A DNA stretch of 64,000 bases. It comes from Arenibacter algicola. GTDB lineage: Bacteria; Bacteroidota; Bacteroidia; Flavobacteriales; Flavobacteriaceae. The stretch is taken from assembly GCF_018860365.1 (NCBI RefSeq), contig NZ_JAHKPO010000013.1:248001-312000 (forward strand), given 5' to 3'. Of the stretch, positions 9,542 through 19,376 are shown one piece after another. The notes beneath the pieces are model-generated. The model was not told the origin of the DNA, did no database searches, and saw nothing but the letters and a program-made list of their open reading frames with translations. Made by a program: the position numbers and the translations under genes. Position 1 is the first letter of the stretch; each line of letters begins with the position of its first letter.

Positions 9542-12514
9542 ATGAAACAGAAATTATTTAAGAAGAACATGTTCTTATTTTTCTTAATGGCGCCTCTGCT
9601 GTTATTGGCTCAGGATGTTGTTAAGGGAAAGGTAACAGACTCAGGTCTTGGAGATCCACTTCCTGGGGTAAATGTTGTTATTAAAGGTACTTCAACGGGT
9701 ACTACTACGGATTTTGATGGTAATTACGAAATTTCAGTAAATAATTTTCCATCCATTCTTGTGTTTTCCTCCTTGGGGTATGCCTCAAAGGAAATGCAGG
9801 TAAGCAGTCCAACTACTTTAAATGTTACTTTGGACGAATCGGCAACGGGTTTGGAGGAGGTTGTGGTGACTGGTCTGGCCACCTCGGTAAAACGAAGTAA
9901 TGCGGCCAACGCTGTAGCTTCCGTATCTGCCGACGAGCTAACGGGTAGGACGCCGCCTCAAACTTTGGATGGTGCCTTGGCCGGGAAATTTGCAGGTGCG
10001 CAAATTACTGCCGCATCTGGAGCACCTGGGGGCGGGATGTCCGTAAAATTAAGAGGTGTAACCTCCATAAATGGGCAGGGTCAACCGCTGTATATTATAG
10101 ATGGTGTATATGTGAACAATAATAGCGTATATGCCGGAGGGTTAAACGAAATTTCCAACGCTGCAGGTGGTGGGGCTTCCTCCACCGATTCACAGGATAA
10201 CGCATCTAACAGAATTGCTGACATTAATCCAGACGACATTCAAAATATCGAGATACTTAAAGGGGCTTCTGCTTCCGCAATTTACGGATCTAGGGCAGCG
10301 GCCGGTGTAATTATTATCACAACCAAGAAGGGGAAAGCTGGGAAAACAAAAATAAATGTTTCACAAGCCTTAGGGTGGAATGAGGCTGTAAACTTGCTTG
10401 GACAAAGAAATTGGACCTCCGCCTTGGCAGAGAGTGTTTTTGGAGAAGGGGCCTTATATACTGCTGCTGAATCTGCAGGGAGATTAAGGGATTATGAAAA
10501 GGAGATATATGGGGAAAAAGGATTTATCACCAATACTAATGTCAGTATTTCAGGTGGGAGCGAAAAGACCTCTTTTTTTGGGAGCTTTACCAATAATGAG
10601 GAGGATGGAATTGTTAAAAGAACTGGAGCCTCCAAACAATCTCTTAGGTTAAATGTTGACCATAGGATAACAGACGATATTAAATTATCCTTGACCGGAA
10701 ATTACCTGAAGTCCAGTGCTGATAGGGGATTTTTTAACAATGACAACTCCAATACTACCATAGGGGTTTCCCTTTTGTTTACTAGACCTTGGGACTATTT
10801 GCTTCCCGATGCGGATGGTAATTATCCTGATCACCCTGCTAACTCTTCCAATCAAATTCATACCCGTGATGTCATGACAAATAATGAATCTGTAAGCCGT
10901 TTAATAGCAGGTGGGGCTTTGGATGTTAATTTATTTAGAAATGAAAATCAGAGTTTGAAAATGATTTTAAAGGCTGGTGTTGATACCTATACCCTAAAAA
11001 CTACAGTTTTTTTTCCAAGGGAATTGCAGTTTATGAGTCCAGCCGTAGGGGGAGTGGATGGTTTGTCCTCAGACGGTACTACCCAGAATACCGATGCTAA
11101 CTTTTCGGGTTTTTTGGTACACAATTTCCGGACAGATAATGAACTTAGCTTTACCACCCAAGCTGGTGTTACCAATGAACAATTTTCCCAAAATACTGTT
11201 AGGGTTACATCAACGGGCTTAATAGCTTCTGAACAAAACGTGGATCAGGCGGCCAATGTTAAAGTAGATCAATTTAGGTTGGAGCAGGAAGATGCCGGTT
11301 TTTTCGTTCAGGAGGAAATTAATTACCAAGATAAGATTGTTGGAACCTTTGGGGTAAGAGGGGATAAATCTTCCAACAATGGCGATGCCAATAAGTTGTT
11401 TTACTATCCAAAAGCATCGGTTGCAGCAAATATTCACAACTTTGATTTTTGGAATCTTGAGGCAATGAATCAATTGAAGTTGCGGGCAGCTTACGGGGAA
11501 GCAGGTAACTTTGCTCCAAATGGGGCATTATTTACAACGTATATCAACTCTTTGATAAGTGGAAATGTAGGGATTATTACCCCTGCAACCCTTGGGGATC
11601 CCTCCATACAGCCAGAAAGACAAAAGGAGTTCGAAATTGGTTTGGATGCCGGATTCTTTAAAAACAAGGTAACCCTGGAATTTACTTGGTATAATAAAAA
11701 AGTTGAAGATCTTATTCTCCAAGCGGACAATGAACCATCCTCGGGTTATACCTTCCGATGGGCCAATGCCGGTGCCCTGCAAAATAAAGGAGCTGAAATT
11801 GGTTTAAACGTTAACGCTTTTGATTCGGAAAATTTTTCTTGGGATTCCGGTATAATTTGGTTTAGAAATAGATCGGAAATAACGAAATTAACTGTTGCTT
11901 CTTTTGATACCCAAGGTTTTGGTACTGGTTTGGGAACGTTTAGGATAGAAGAAGGTAAAAGTGCCACCCAGATTGTTGGTAATGACGAAAATGGTAACGT
12001 TGTGACATTGGGAGATGCCGAACCCGATTTTCAAATGTCCTTCAATAATAATTTCAAGTACAAAGATTTTACGCTATCATTTTTTTGGCACTGGAAGAAG
12101 GGGGGCGATAATGTAAACCTCAGTAGGCTGCTCTCGGATTTTGGTAACACTAGTGCCGATTACGATAAGATGAATTTGGATCCATCGGGTGCCTTGAACA
12201 ATGGGGATTATAGAAAAAGTGCTTTTGGCGCGGGTTTTGCCGACCCTTTTGTGGAAGATGCATCTTATTTAAAACTAAGGGAGATAGGTTTGTATTATAA
12301 CCTTCCGGAAAACACGCTCCAGAAACTATTTAATGGGAATGTTTCCAATGTAAAAGTTGGACTTTCCGGACACAATATCATCAATATTTTTGATTATAAT
12401 AGCTATGATCCAGAAGTTTCCAATTTTGGTTCGGCTGCTGCAGGGATAGGAATTGAAGTAGCACCATTTCCATCGTCCAAACGATTTATGTTTCACTTGT
12501 CAATTGGACTTTAA
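9542..12514 (+). CDS. SusC/RagA-family TonB-linked outer-membrane transporter
   Basis: A 990-aa TonB-dependent importer. In order there is a signal peptide (ending LLLLAQ), a carboxypeptidase-D-like regulatory domain (DVVKGKVTDSGLGDPLPGVN and GTTTDFDGNYEIS, about residues 25-105), a plug with PLYIIDGVYV and DIQNIEILKGASASAIYGS, and a 22-strand-type barrel. It works with the SusD protein that follows 19 bases later. No glycoside hydrolase, sulfatase or peptidase lies beside the pair, so the substrate is unknown. A YwqK-like gene after a terminator is the only near neighbour. Confidence 0.93.
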   Translation: MKQKLFKKNMFLFFLMAPLLLLAQDVVKGKVTDSGLGDPLPGVNVVIKGTSTGTTTDFDGNYEISVNNFPSILVFSSLGYASKEMQVSSPTTLNVTLDESATGLEEVVVTGLATSVKRSNAANAVASVSADELTGRTPPQTLDGALAGKFAGAQITAASGAPGGGMSVKLRGVTSINGQGQPLYIIDGVYVNNNSVYAGGLNEISNAAGGGASSTDSQDNASNRIADINPDDIQNIEILKGASASAIYGSRAAAGVIIITTKKGKAGKTKINVSQALGWNEAVNLLGQRNWTSALAESVFGEGALYTAAESAGRLRDYEKEIYGEKGFITNTNVSISGGSEKTSFFGSFTNNEEDGIVKRTGASKQSLRLNVDHRITDDIKLSLTGNYLKSSADRGFFNNDNSNTTIGVSLLFTRPWDYLLPDADGNYPDHPANSSNQIHTRDVMTNNESVSRLIAGGALDVNLFRNENQSLKMILKAGVDTYTLKTTVFFPRELQFMSPAVGGVDGLSSDGTTQNTDANFSGFLVHNFRTDNELSFTTQAGVTNEQFSQNTVRVTSTGLIASEQNVDQAANVKVDQFRLEQEDAGFFVQEEINYQDKIVGTFGVRGDKSSNNGDANKLFYYPKASVAANIHNFDFWNLEAMNQLKLRAAYGEAGNFAPNGALFTTYINSLISGNVGIITPATLGDPSIQPERQKEFEIGLDAGFFKNKVTLEFTWYNKKVEDLILQADNEPSSGYTFRWANAGALQNKGAEIGLNVNAFDSENFSWDSGIIWFRNRSEITKLTVASFDTQGFGTGLGTFRIEEGKSATQIVGNDENGNVVTLGDAEPDFQMSFNNNFKYKDFTLSFFWHWKKGGDNVNLSRLLSDFGNTSADYDKMNLDPSGALNNGDYRKSAFGAGFADPFVEDASYLKLREIGLYYNLPENTLQKLFNGNVSNVKVGLSGHNIINIFDYNSYDPEVSNFGSAAAGIGIEVAPFPSSKRFMFHLSIGL

Positions 12515-12533
12515 TAATTAAAAAAAAAATAAT

Positions 12534-13814
12534 ATGAAAATCGCAATTAGAATAAAAGTTCTATTAATGACCATAATCGGATTTCTGGTTTTTGGTTGTA
12601 CTATTGAAGATGGGAAAGATCTGAATGGACCGGAAACCGCATCTATTTCGGAGGGAGTATCCAGACCGGAACTGCCTCAGGTGGTATCTGGAATTTTAGC
12701 CGATATGAGAGATCGATTGAATACTCAGATAGATGTTATTTCTGTAGTAGGAAGGGATTATTGGAGACATCAGAGTTCCGACCCCAGATGGACCGGAGAT
12801 CTTATGACTGGTGTATTGGATGACAATGCCTTTTATCTTACAACCCCATATGCCGCCAGATATGCGGTAGTGAAGGAATGTAACCTTTTGTTGGAAGGAT
12901 TGGAGAACACTACAACAGATTTTTCCGAAGCCGAGAAAGGGGCTATTAGGGGATTTGCCAATACCATAAAAGCGCATGAATTGTTGACCGTGTTAAACAT
13001 GTTATATCAAAATGGAATACGTACAGATGTTGCCGATCCTGATAATTTGGGAAGCTTTGAGGGCTATGATGCCGCTCTTACCTCCATTTTGGGATTGTTA
13101 AATAGTGCCGCCACTGATTTGGCAACTGGTGGGGATGTTTCCCCAAATACTTTGGGGGTATCCTATTTGGAATTTAATAGAGCGTTGACAGCTAGGGTAG
13201 CCGCTTATCAAGGAAATTATTCATTGGTACTAAGTGCTTTGGACGATTCTTTTATGGACTTCGGGGGAGACATGTACTTGGGAGCTTATTACCAATTTGC
13301 CGCAGCGGGTTCGGATGAGTTAAATCAGTTATTTTTTGCCAAGAATTCCACTGGGGCCAACGCTAGAATTGCACATCCAGATTTTGTTAATTCAGCGGAG
13401 GCAGGGGATAATAGGTTGGATAAGGCCGTTTTAAGAACGGATGGACCACTTAATATTGCAGATTTAACTCCTGGTACCCACGATGTATATATTTATGAGT
13501 CCAACACGGATCCTGTGGCCATGATCAGAAATGAGGAGCTTATTCTTTTATATGCCGAGGCCAATATGACAGATAACCCCGGAGAAGCGGAAATGGCGAT
13601 CAATGTTGTTAGAAATGCTGCTGGACTTGGCCCTGTTGTTCCTGGCAGTGTAGATGAGGACAGGCTTTTGTACGAACGAAGATATTCGTTATTTGCCGAG
13701 GGTCATCGCTGGATAGATTTAAGGAGGTTTGATAGACTGGATGAGTTGGTAGTAGATAGGGCGGGAGACAATAGGGTAACCCAATTTCCTATACCACAGA
13801 ATGAAGGCCAATAA
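12534..13814 (+). CDS. SusD/RagB-family nutrient-binding lipoprotein
   Basis: A 426-aa surface lipoprotein that caps the SusC barrel and binds substrate. It has a lipoprotein signal (FLVFGC) and the SusD C-terminal signature, EELILLYAEANM then LLYERRYSLFAEGHRWIDLRR. It is shorter than the 500-550 aa usual for SusD. It resembles the compact variants found with orphan SusC proteins, and it lacks the long loops typical of glycan-binding members. It is co-transcribed with susC and followed by a strong terminator. Confidence 0.9.
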   Translation: MKIAIRIKVLLMTIIGFLVFGCTIEDGKDLNGPETASISEGVSRPELPQVVSGILADMRDRLNTQIDVISVVGRDYWRHQSSDPRWTGDLMTGVLDDNAFYLTTPYAARYAVVKECNLLLEGLENTTTDFSEAEKGAIRGFANTIKAHELLTVLNMLYQNGIRTDVADPDNLGSFEGYDAALTSILGLLNSAATDLATGGDVSPNTLGVSYLEFNRALTARVAAYQGNYSLVLSALDDSFMDFGGDMYLGAYYQFAAAGSDELNQLFFAKNSTGANARIAHPDFVNSAEAGDNRLDKAVLRTDGPLNIADLTPGTHDVYIYESNTDPVAMIRNEELILLYAEANMTDNPGEAEMAINVVRNAAGLGPVVPGSVDEDRLLYERRYSLFAEGHRWIDLRRFDRLDELVVDRAGDNRVTQFPIPQNEGQ

Positions 13815-13850
13815 TTTGGTGATGTAACACAGCAATTTATAGATAAAAGC

Positions 13851-13882
13851 AGAAACTCCCTTTAATAGGGAGTTTCTTTGTT
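13851..13882 (+). terminator. Terminator of the susC-susD operon
   Basis: Perfect 10-bp stem AGAAACTCCC (13851-13860) / GGGAGTTTCT (13868-13877), 7-base loop, then TTTG and T-rich sequence. Confidence 0.85.
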
Positions 13883-13943
13883 TTATAAACTTCTTAAACA
13901 CAAGTGTTTAATGTTTCAATGTAAATTTAATGTTAACTAAAGG

Positions 13944-13973
13944 TTTCTTTTTCGTAAAATATATGTATCTTTA
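13944..13973 (+). promoter_or_regulatory. Possible promoter of the YwqK-like gene
   Basis: TTTC (13944-13947), an 18-base spacer, then TATCTTTA (13966-13973), each one mismatch from the consensus. It lies about 40 bases before the ATG at 14016. Confidence 0.4.
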
Positions 13974-14015
13974 ATTCGTTAAGAGATAATAGATAAACAT
14001 AAAATCCCAAATAAA

Positions 14016-14366
14016 ATGAAAGGAATAACACTAGTTTTTGCACTAATATTTGCGGTTGTAATCAACGCACAAGATATAAAACCTGTTTTTGAACAAGATG
14101 GTGAAATGTTAAAAGCCACCTATTACCATGACAATGGGGTAGTTTCCCAAGAGGGACATTTCCTAAACGGAAAACTGCATGGGGAATGGAAGATGTTTGG
14201 TGAAGATGGAAAGAAAATAGCCATGGGTGAATATACAGAAGGAAAGAAAACTGGGAAATGGTTTTTCTGGGATGCCAAAAAACTAAAAGAAGTGGATTTT
14301 GTTGACAGTAAAATTGCCAATGTTACCGAATGGAATAGCGTAGGCCAGTTAGCGATCAATAAATAA
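14016..14366 (+). CDS. YwqK/MORN-like repeat secreted protein
   Basis: A 116-aa protein with an N-terminal signal peptide (ends VVINAQ) and repeated MORN-like units of the form NGxxxxEGxFxxGKxHGxW: VSQEGHFLNGKLHGEWKMF, then MGEYTEGKKTGKWFFWD. These repeats are often annotated as YwqK-family antitoxin, but there is no toxin gene beside it, and a general envelope role is more likely. It has its own promoter-like sequence and a strong terminator, so it is probably monocistronic. Confidence 0.75.
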   Translation: MKGITLVFALIFAVVINAQDIKPVFEQDGEMLKATYYHDNGVVSQEGHFLNGKLHGEWKMFGEDGKKIAMGEYTEGKKTGKWFFWDAKKLKEVDFVDSKIANVTEWNSVGQLAINK

Positions 14367-14387
14367 TAAAATTATTTTTTCAATAGG

Positions 14388-14417
14388 AAACCTGGCGAAT
14401 ATCGCCGGGTTTTTTTG
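14388..14417 (+). terminator. Terminator of the YwqK-like gene
   Basis: AAACCTGGCG (14388-14397) pairs with CGCCGGGTTT (14403-14412) around a 5-base loop and is followed by a T run. Confidence 0.88.
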
Positions 14418-14627
14418 TTTTGGATCATGGCGGAATTGGTTGTAGAGCGGATTGTTCATATATGGGAGGATGCTTTAGGGATTTAGCAGTACGTGCAAAC
14501 CTAGTACATTGGATTTGCCTTTAGACAAGTTTTGCCGAACAGCTACATGGGCCCATCATATTTAAGATAAGTTCTTGGGATATTTCCAAAACAGGACGGG
14601 TATAGTTAAATTAAGTAACGAATACTG

Positions 14628-14669
14628 AAAAAAAAAGGAGCCTGTTGAATTAACAGGCTCCTTTTTTTT
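14628..14669. terminator. Terminator of the tetR-tolC-MFP-RND operon
   Basis: GGAGCCTGTT (14637-14646) pairs with AACAGGCTCC (14652-14661), flanked by an A run on the left and a T run on the right. It can therefore end transcripts from either side. It lies 13 bases beyond the RND stop. Confidence 0.88.
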
Positions 14670-14682
14670 GGTTGCAAATAAC

Positions 14683-17600
14683 CTAGGCAGCAGCTACTTC
14701 CTTAGTTTTTGTCTTACTATCACCACTGCCCCTAAGGGCTATTTTAATCCTGTAGGTAATGTTAAATAGTACAGGAACAATGATCAATGTTAGGAAGGTG
14801 GCCACTATCAACCCAAATATTACCGTCCAGGCCAAAGGACCCCAGAACACCACGTTGTCCCCTCCCACATATATGTGCGGATTAAATTCTGAAAATAAGG
14901 CAAAGAAATCGATATTTAAACCGATTGCCAAGGGGATCAATCCTAAAACAGTGGTGATTGCCGTTAGAAGAACCGGTCTGAGCCTGGCTTTTCCTCCCTT
15001 AATGATGGCTTCTGTTGCATCTTCCCTCGTTAATAGGGCTTTATCATCCATACCTAGCTTTACCTTCCTACGGTCAATAAGAATCTGGGTATAGTCCAAA
15101 AGAACCACTCCATTGTTCACCACAATACCGGCCAAGGAAATTATTCCCATCATCGTCATCATAATCACAAAAGACCATCCGGTAATCATTAGACCTCCAA
15201 ATACCCCTATAAAACTTAGGAAAATAGCAATCATAATGATCAATGGCTTGGAAATACCGCCAAACTGAAATATCAATATCAACATAATAAGGCCTAAACC
15301 GGTGAAAAATGCACCGACCAAGAACATCATCTGTTTGTTTTGCTCTTCAATCTGTCCGGTATAGTCAATTTTAATATCGGTAGGAAGGTTTTTAAATTCT
15401 TCCATTTCCTTTTGTATCTCAGCTACAATGGCCGCCGCATCCGTAAAACCAGGTTGTAGTCCGGAATATACGGTAACCACACGCTTATTGTCCCTGTGCT
15501 TAATGGCACTAAAGGCCGAAGTATTTCTTTCGGTGGCCACGGCAGAAATAGGAATTTCCTTGATTTTACCCGTAGATTGGTCCCTAAAAATGATATTTTG
15601 GTTGAAAAGGGCGCTTTTATTATATCTTAAATCTTCACTAAAGCGGACATTGATATCGTAATCATCCCCATCTTCCTTAAAAACCCCGGCTTTTTCACCA
15701 AACAGAGCCCTTCGCAATTGGTTCCCCACCTGGCCTACAGAAACCCCTAGCTCACCAGCTTTCTTGCGGTCTACGTTAACCTGCATGGAGGGCTTGCTCT
15801 TGTTTACGTCAATTTTTATTTCTTCTATACCAGCGATATTTTTGGTATTGATAAAGTTTCTAATATCCTCAGCGGTATTGATCAATTGGTCGTAATCTTT
15901 CCCTTCCAATTCAATGTTAATAGGATAACCGGCTGGTGGGCCATTGGCCTCTTTTTCCACGGAAATGGCTACACCGGGATAAACACCGCTTAGTCCGGCC
16001 TGAACTTTGGCACGGATGTCCTCCGTGTTTATTCCTCGCCTATATTTAAATTCGCTGAAGTTGACCGTGATTTTGCCCTTATGGGGCATTTCGGCGGAAG
16101 AACCTCCATCGGCCAAGGGGTTACCGGCGCCTTCACCGACCTGGGATACGGCCGTGGTCACAATAAAGTTTTCCCCATTGTGAAAATAGGCCTCGTCATT
16201 GACAATGCTATAGACCTTTTTTTCAATATCAAGGGTAATTTCATTGGTCTTTTCTATGGCGGTACCTTCAGGGTACTCTATATAGACATATATTTCATTG
16301 GGAATATTGTCCGGGAAGAATTCTATTTTGGTTCTCCCACTACCTACAGACATGCCGAAAAGCATAAACACCACAACCAAAAGCATAGCCGTAATTCCAA
16401 AATACCAGTATACATTCTTTCCCCTTAAGGCATGTATCAATCTTTTTTCATACCAGTTTTCAAAACGGGTCATGGTATTTTTTTGAAAGCGAAGGGCCCA
16501 TTTCTTCAGTACATATTTGTAAATCCAAAACATGGCTGCCGTTAAGATCATGACAGAGCCCAATCCCCTCATAGCTCCTCCGAACAACAGGATCAATAAC
16601 CCAAGACCGCCCATAACAATACTGATGCGAACCAGCTGTTTTCTGGTCAATTCCTTTTCATCAGTATCCATAAAGTTAGATACCAGCATGGAGTTCATAA
16701 ATATGGCTACAAACAGGGAGGATCCCAATACTACCGACAAGGTAATTGGAAAATAGATCATAAACTGTCCAAATATTCCGGGCCATAGTCCTAGGGGAAC
16801 AAAGGCTGCAACAGTGGTAGCCGTAGAAATAATAATGGGAAAGGCAATTTCACCGATTCCCTTTTTGGCTGCTTCAATACGGGGCATTCCTTCATCCATT
16901 AGACGATACACGTTCTCTACCACAACGATACCATTATCCACCAACATTCCCAATCCCATAATCATTCCAAATAGAATCATGGTATTAAGCGTGTAGCCCA
17001 ACCAGGACAGGATCATAAAGGACATAAACATGGACATGGGTATGGCAAAGCCAACGAAAAGGGCGTTGCGGAACCCTAAAAAGAACATAAGCACCCCTAC
17101 CACCAGAATAATTCCGAAAATAATATTGTTGACCAAGTCATCTACCTGGTTAAGCGTTCTTGTAGAGGAATCATTGGCAATGGAAATGTGAAGATCGGGA
17201 GGGAAATAGTTGGCCTTGGTGGTCTTTACTATTTCCTTAATTTGATCTGATGCCGATATGGCATTTTGGCCTGCACGTTTTTTAACATCCAACATCACAA
17301 CGCTTTCCCCAAATTCCCTGGCATAGGTAGTTTTATCCTTTTCGTCAAAATGAACGGTGGCGATATCTTTTAAATATACTGCCCCGTTATCCGATTTTAC
17401 TACAAAATCGTTGAGTTGGCCGGGGTCTTCTATCTCTCCCAATATGCGTATGGTACGCCGTTGGCCACCAATCTTTAAATTCCCTGCGGACATGGTCATG
17501 TTACCATTGCCAATGGTCTGCATTACATCGTCAAAACTAACCTTGGCCGCCATCATTTTATAGACATCTACCGCAACCTCCACTTCTTTTTCCTGAGCTC

Positions 17601-18177
17601 CGCGAATGTCGGCTTTTTTTACTTCTGGGAGATTTTCAATTTCGTCCTGTAGGTATTCGGCATATTCCTTTAATTTTTCTACCGGATAATCGCCGGTAAA
17701 GTTGATGTTCATTATAGGAACTTCTTCGGAAAAATTTAGGTCGAACACATTGGGTTCCACTTTGGCTCCGTTAAAGGTGGGCCAGTCTTCACTTGCTTTT
17801 TCACCATCAACCTCATCCTTTACCTTTTGTTTTGCCGCTTCTACTGTAATTTCTTCGTCGAACTCAACGGTGATAATGGAATAATCTTCCTGTGAGGTGG
17901 AAATGATTTCCACAACATTGCTAATATTCTTTAATTCATCCTCCAAAGGATCTGTTATCAACCTTTCTATATCCTCCGCTGTATTACCGGGATAGGGGGT
18001 GCTTATATAAATCTTGGTCTCTATGATCTCTGGGAAGTCTTCCCTGGGCATTGCCAAATAGGAGGAAAAACCGATCCATAGGAAGATACCGATCATTACA
18101 TAAATAACTGATGGGTTATCTATTGCCCAAGACGATAAACTAAATTCTTTGTCTGCGTTTTTTTGTAGTTTGCTCAT
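14683..18177 (-). CDS. RND efflux pump inner-membrane permease
   Basis: A 1164-aa proton-driven exporter of the AcrB/HAE type. It has a first transmembrane helix after a short cytoplasmic N-terminus (NPSVIYVMIGIFLWIGF), large periplasmic porter loops, and the internally duplicated membrane halves. The proton-relay helix reads LGMLVDNGIVVVENVY, with a single Asp where AcrB has two. The matching helix in the second half reads GIVVNNGVVLLDY. It is the last gene of tetR-tolC-MFP-RND and starts 7 bases after the adaptor gene. Substrates cannot be predicted. Repression by the TetR protein is likely. Confidence 0.92.
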   Translation of the reverse strand: MSKLQKNADKEFSLSSWAIDNPSVIYVMIGIFLWIGFSSYLAMPREDFPEIIETKIYISTPYPGNTAEDIERLITDPLEDELKNISNVVEIISTSQEDYSIITVEFDEEITVEAAKQKVKDEVDGEKASEDWPTFNGAKVEPNVFDLNFSEEVPIMNINFTGDYPVEKLKEYAEYLQDEIENLPEVKKADIRGAQEKEVEVAVDVYKMMAAKVSFDDVMQTIGNGNMTMSAGNLKIGGQRRTIRILGEIEDPGQLNDFVVKSDNGAVYLKDIATVHFDEKDKTTYAREFGESVVMLDVKKRAGQNAISASDQIKEIVKTTKANYFPPDLHISIANDSSTRTLNQVDDLVNNIIFGIILVVGVLMFFLGFRNALFVGFAIPMSMFMSFMILSWLGYTLNTMILFGMIMGLGMLVDNGIVVVENVYRLMDEGMPRIEAAKKGIGEIAFPIIISTATTVAAFVPLGLWPGIFGQFMIYFPITLSVVLGSSLFVAIFMNSMLVSNFMDTDEKELTRKQLVRISIVMGGLGLLILLFGGAMRGLGSVMILTAAMFWIYKYVLKKWALRFQKNTMTRFENWYEKRLIHALRGKNVYWYFGITAMLLVVVFMLFGMSVGSGRTKIEFFPDNIPNEIYVYIEYPEGTAIEKTNEITLDIEKKVYSIVNDEAYFHNGENFIVTTAVSQVGEGAGNPLADGGSSAEMPHKGKITVNFSEFKYRRGINTEDIRAKVQAGLSGVYPGVAISVEKEANGPPAGYPINIELEGKDYDQLINTAEDIRNFINTKNIAGIEEIKIDVNKSKPSMQVNVDRKKAGELGVSVGQVGNQLRRALFGEKAGVFKEDGDDYDINVRFSEDLRYNKSALFNQNIIFRDQSTGKIKEIPISAVATERNTSAFSAIKHRDNKRVVTVYSGLQPGFTDAAAIVAEIQKEMEEFKNLPTDIKIDYTGQIEEQNKQMMFLVGAFFTGLGLIMLILIFQFGGISKPLIIMIAIFLSFIGVFGGLMITGWSFVIMMTMMGIISLAGIVVNNGVVLLDYTQILIDRRKVKLGMDDKALLTREDATEAIIKGGKARLRPVLLTAITTVLGLIPLAIGLNIDFFALFSEFNPHIYVGGDNVVFWGPLAWTVIFGLIVATFLTLIIVPVLFNITYRIKIALRGSGDSKTKTKEVAAA

Positions 18178-18184
18178 GGACTTT

Positions 18185-19354
18185 TTAGTTTAATACTTTC
18201 ACTTTTTGACCATCCTTGACGCTTCTAGCGCCTTCTTTAATAATGTGGTTTCCACTACTGATTCCTGAAAGAACTTCCACGAAACCATTTTGGGTCTTCC
18301 CTGTGGTGATGATTTTCTTCTTTACTATGGCCTCATTTTCGTCATTCAGTTCTTCGGCCACATAGGCATACTGCTCTCCATCGGCATTTTCGGAAACAAT
18401 ACTTTGTGGAATTAGAATGGCATTTTCACTGGTGTAGTCGTTCAATTGTACCTTGGCGCTCAAGTTGGGCTTAATGGTACCTGTCTTGTTGGGTACTGGA
18501 ATTTCTACAGTAAATGATCTGTTGCCAGGATTAATAAAGTTTCCTGTTTGTCTAATATTGGTCATAATACTATCGCCTAAAACAGGGAAATATACTTTGG
18601 CTTCCTTGCCATTTTTTATGCTTCCCAAATAGGTTTCCGGTACTTCCACTACAATGTACATGTCGGAAAGGTTCACTATTCGGAAAACTTCGGATCCCGG
18701 ACCAGGGGCAACCACTGTTCCTTGGTCTTTGATAACATCGTCTATTATTCCGGAAAAAGGGGCCCTAATAGTGGACTTTCCTAATTGACTTTCCATTTGC
18801 TTAACGGCATTTTCGGACGCTTCATAATTGGTCTTTGCCTGTAAATACTGAATTTCAGAACCTATTTTTTGTTCCCACAATCTTTTTTGACGTTCAAAGG
18901 TGGTTTTGGCCAATTGCGCCTGAGTTTTTAATTGCTCCAGTTGACTGCCCATACCGCCATCATCTATACTGGCCAGGATTTGACCCTTAGTTACTTCTTG
19001 TCCCTCTTTTACATAAACTTTATGCAGGACGCCTTGCATCTCCGGATAGATCAGCACATTTTGTTTCGTTTTTACGTCGCCCTGTAAATCCAAGAAATGG
19101 TCAAATTTTTTGGGATCGGCTATAATGGTGGTAACAAGGGGAAGGTTTTCATTTCCGCTCATTGATCCTATAACCGAATCCAGTTTTTTCATTTCAGTTT
19201 CCAATACTTTTTGTTGCTCGAAAAGTTCACTTTTTTTGGTGCGCAAAGCATTTAGGTCCCCTCCTGAGATAAGGTCGTCCACAGTTTTTTGGTTGTCGTT
19301 TCCGCAAGAAACCAATAGGGTCCCCAGTGCGATTATTTGAAATATTTTGTTCAT
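18185..19354 (-). CDS. RND periplasmic adaptor (membrane fusion) lipoprotein
   Basis: A 389-aa HlyD/AcrA-like adaptor. It has a lipoprotein signal with the lipobox in LLVSCGN, then a coiled-coil start, and a split lipoyl domain (VYVKEGQEVTKGQILASIDD and later STIRAPFSGIIDDVIKDQGT). A helical hairpin between the halves and a beta-barrel domain with PVPNKTGTIKPNLSAKV follow. It bridges the inner-membrane permease to the TolC channel. It is third in the operon, 22 bases after tolC. Confidence 0.92.
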   Translation of the reverse strand: MNKIFQIIALGTLLVSCGNDNQKTVDDLISGGDLNALRTKKSELFEQQKVLETEMKKLDSVIGSMSGNENLPLVTTIIADPKKFDHFLDLQGDVKTKQNVLIYPEMQGVLHKVYVKEGQEVTKGQILASIDDGGMGSQLEQLKTQAQLAKTTFERQKRLWEQKIGSEIQYLQAKTNYEASENAVKQMESQLGKSTIRAPFSGIIDDVIKDQGTVVAPGPGSEVFRIVNLSDMYIVVEVPETYLGSIKNGKEAKVYFPVLGDSIMTNIRQTGNFINPGNRSFTVEIPVPNKTGTIKPNLSAKVQLNDYTSENAILIPQSIVSENADGEQYAYVAEELNDENEAIVKKKIITTGKTQNGFVEVLSGISSGNHIIKEGARSVKDGQKVKVLN

Positions 19355-19376
19355 AGTTATAAATTCTAGGTTGATG

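Larger units (their letters stand above)
14367..14682. other. Intergenic region with two terminators, otherwise empty
   Basis: This space separates the convergent YwqK-like gene and the RND operon. It holds one terminator at each end (14388-14417 and 14628-14669). I see no open frame with coding character, RNA gene or repeat in the middle 200 bases. Confidence 0.6.

Noticed and set aside
14016-14366. Reading the YwqK-like gene as an antitoxin
   Set aside because: No toxin gene is adjacent, and the protein has a secretion signal, which does not suit a cytoplasmic antitoxin.
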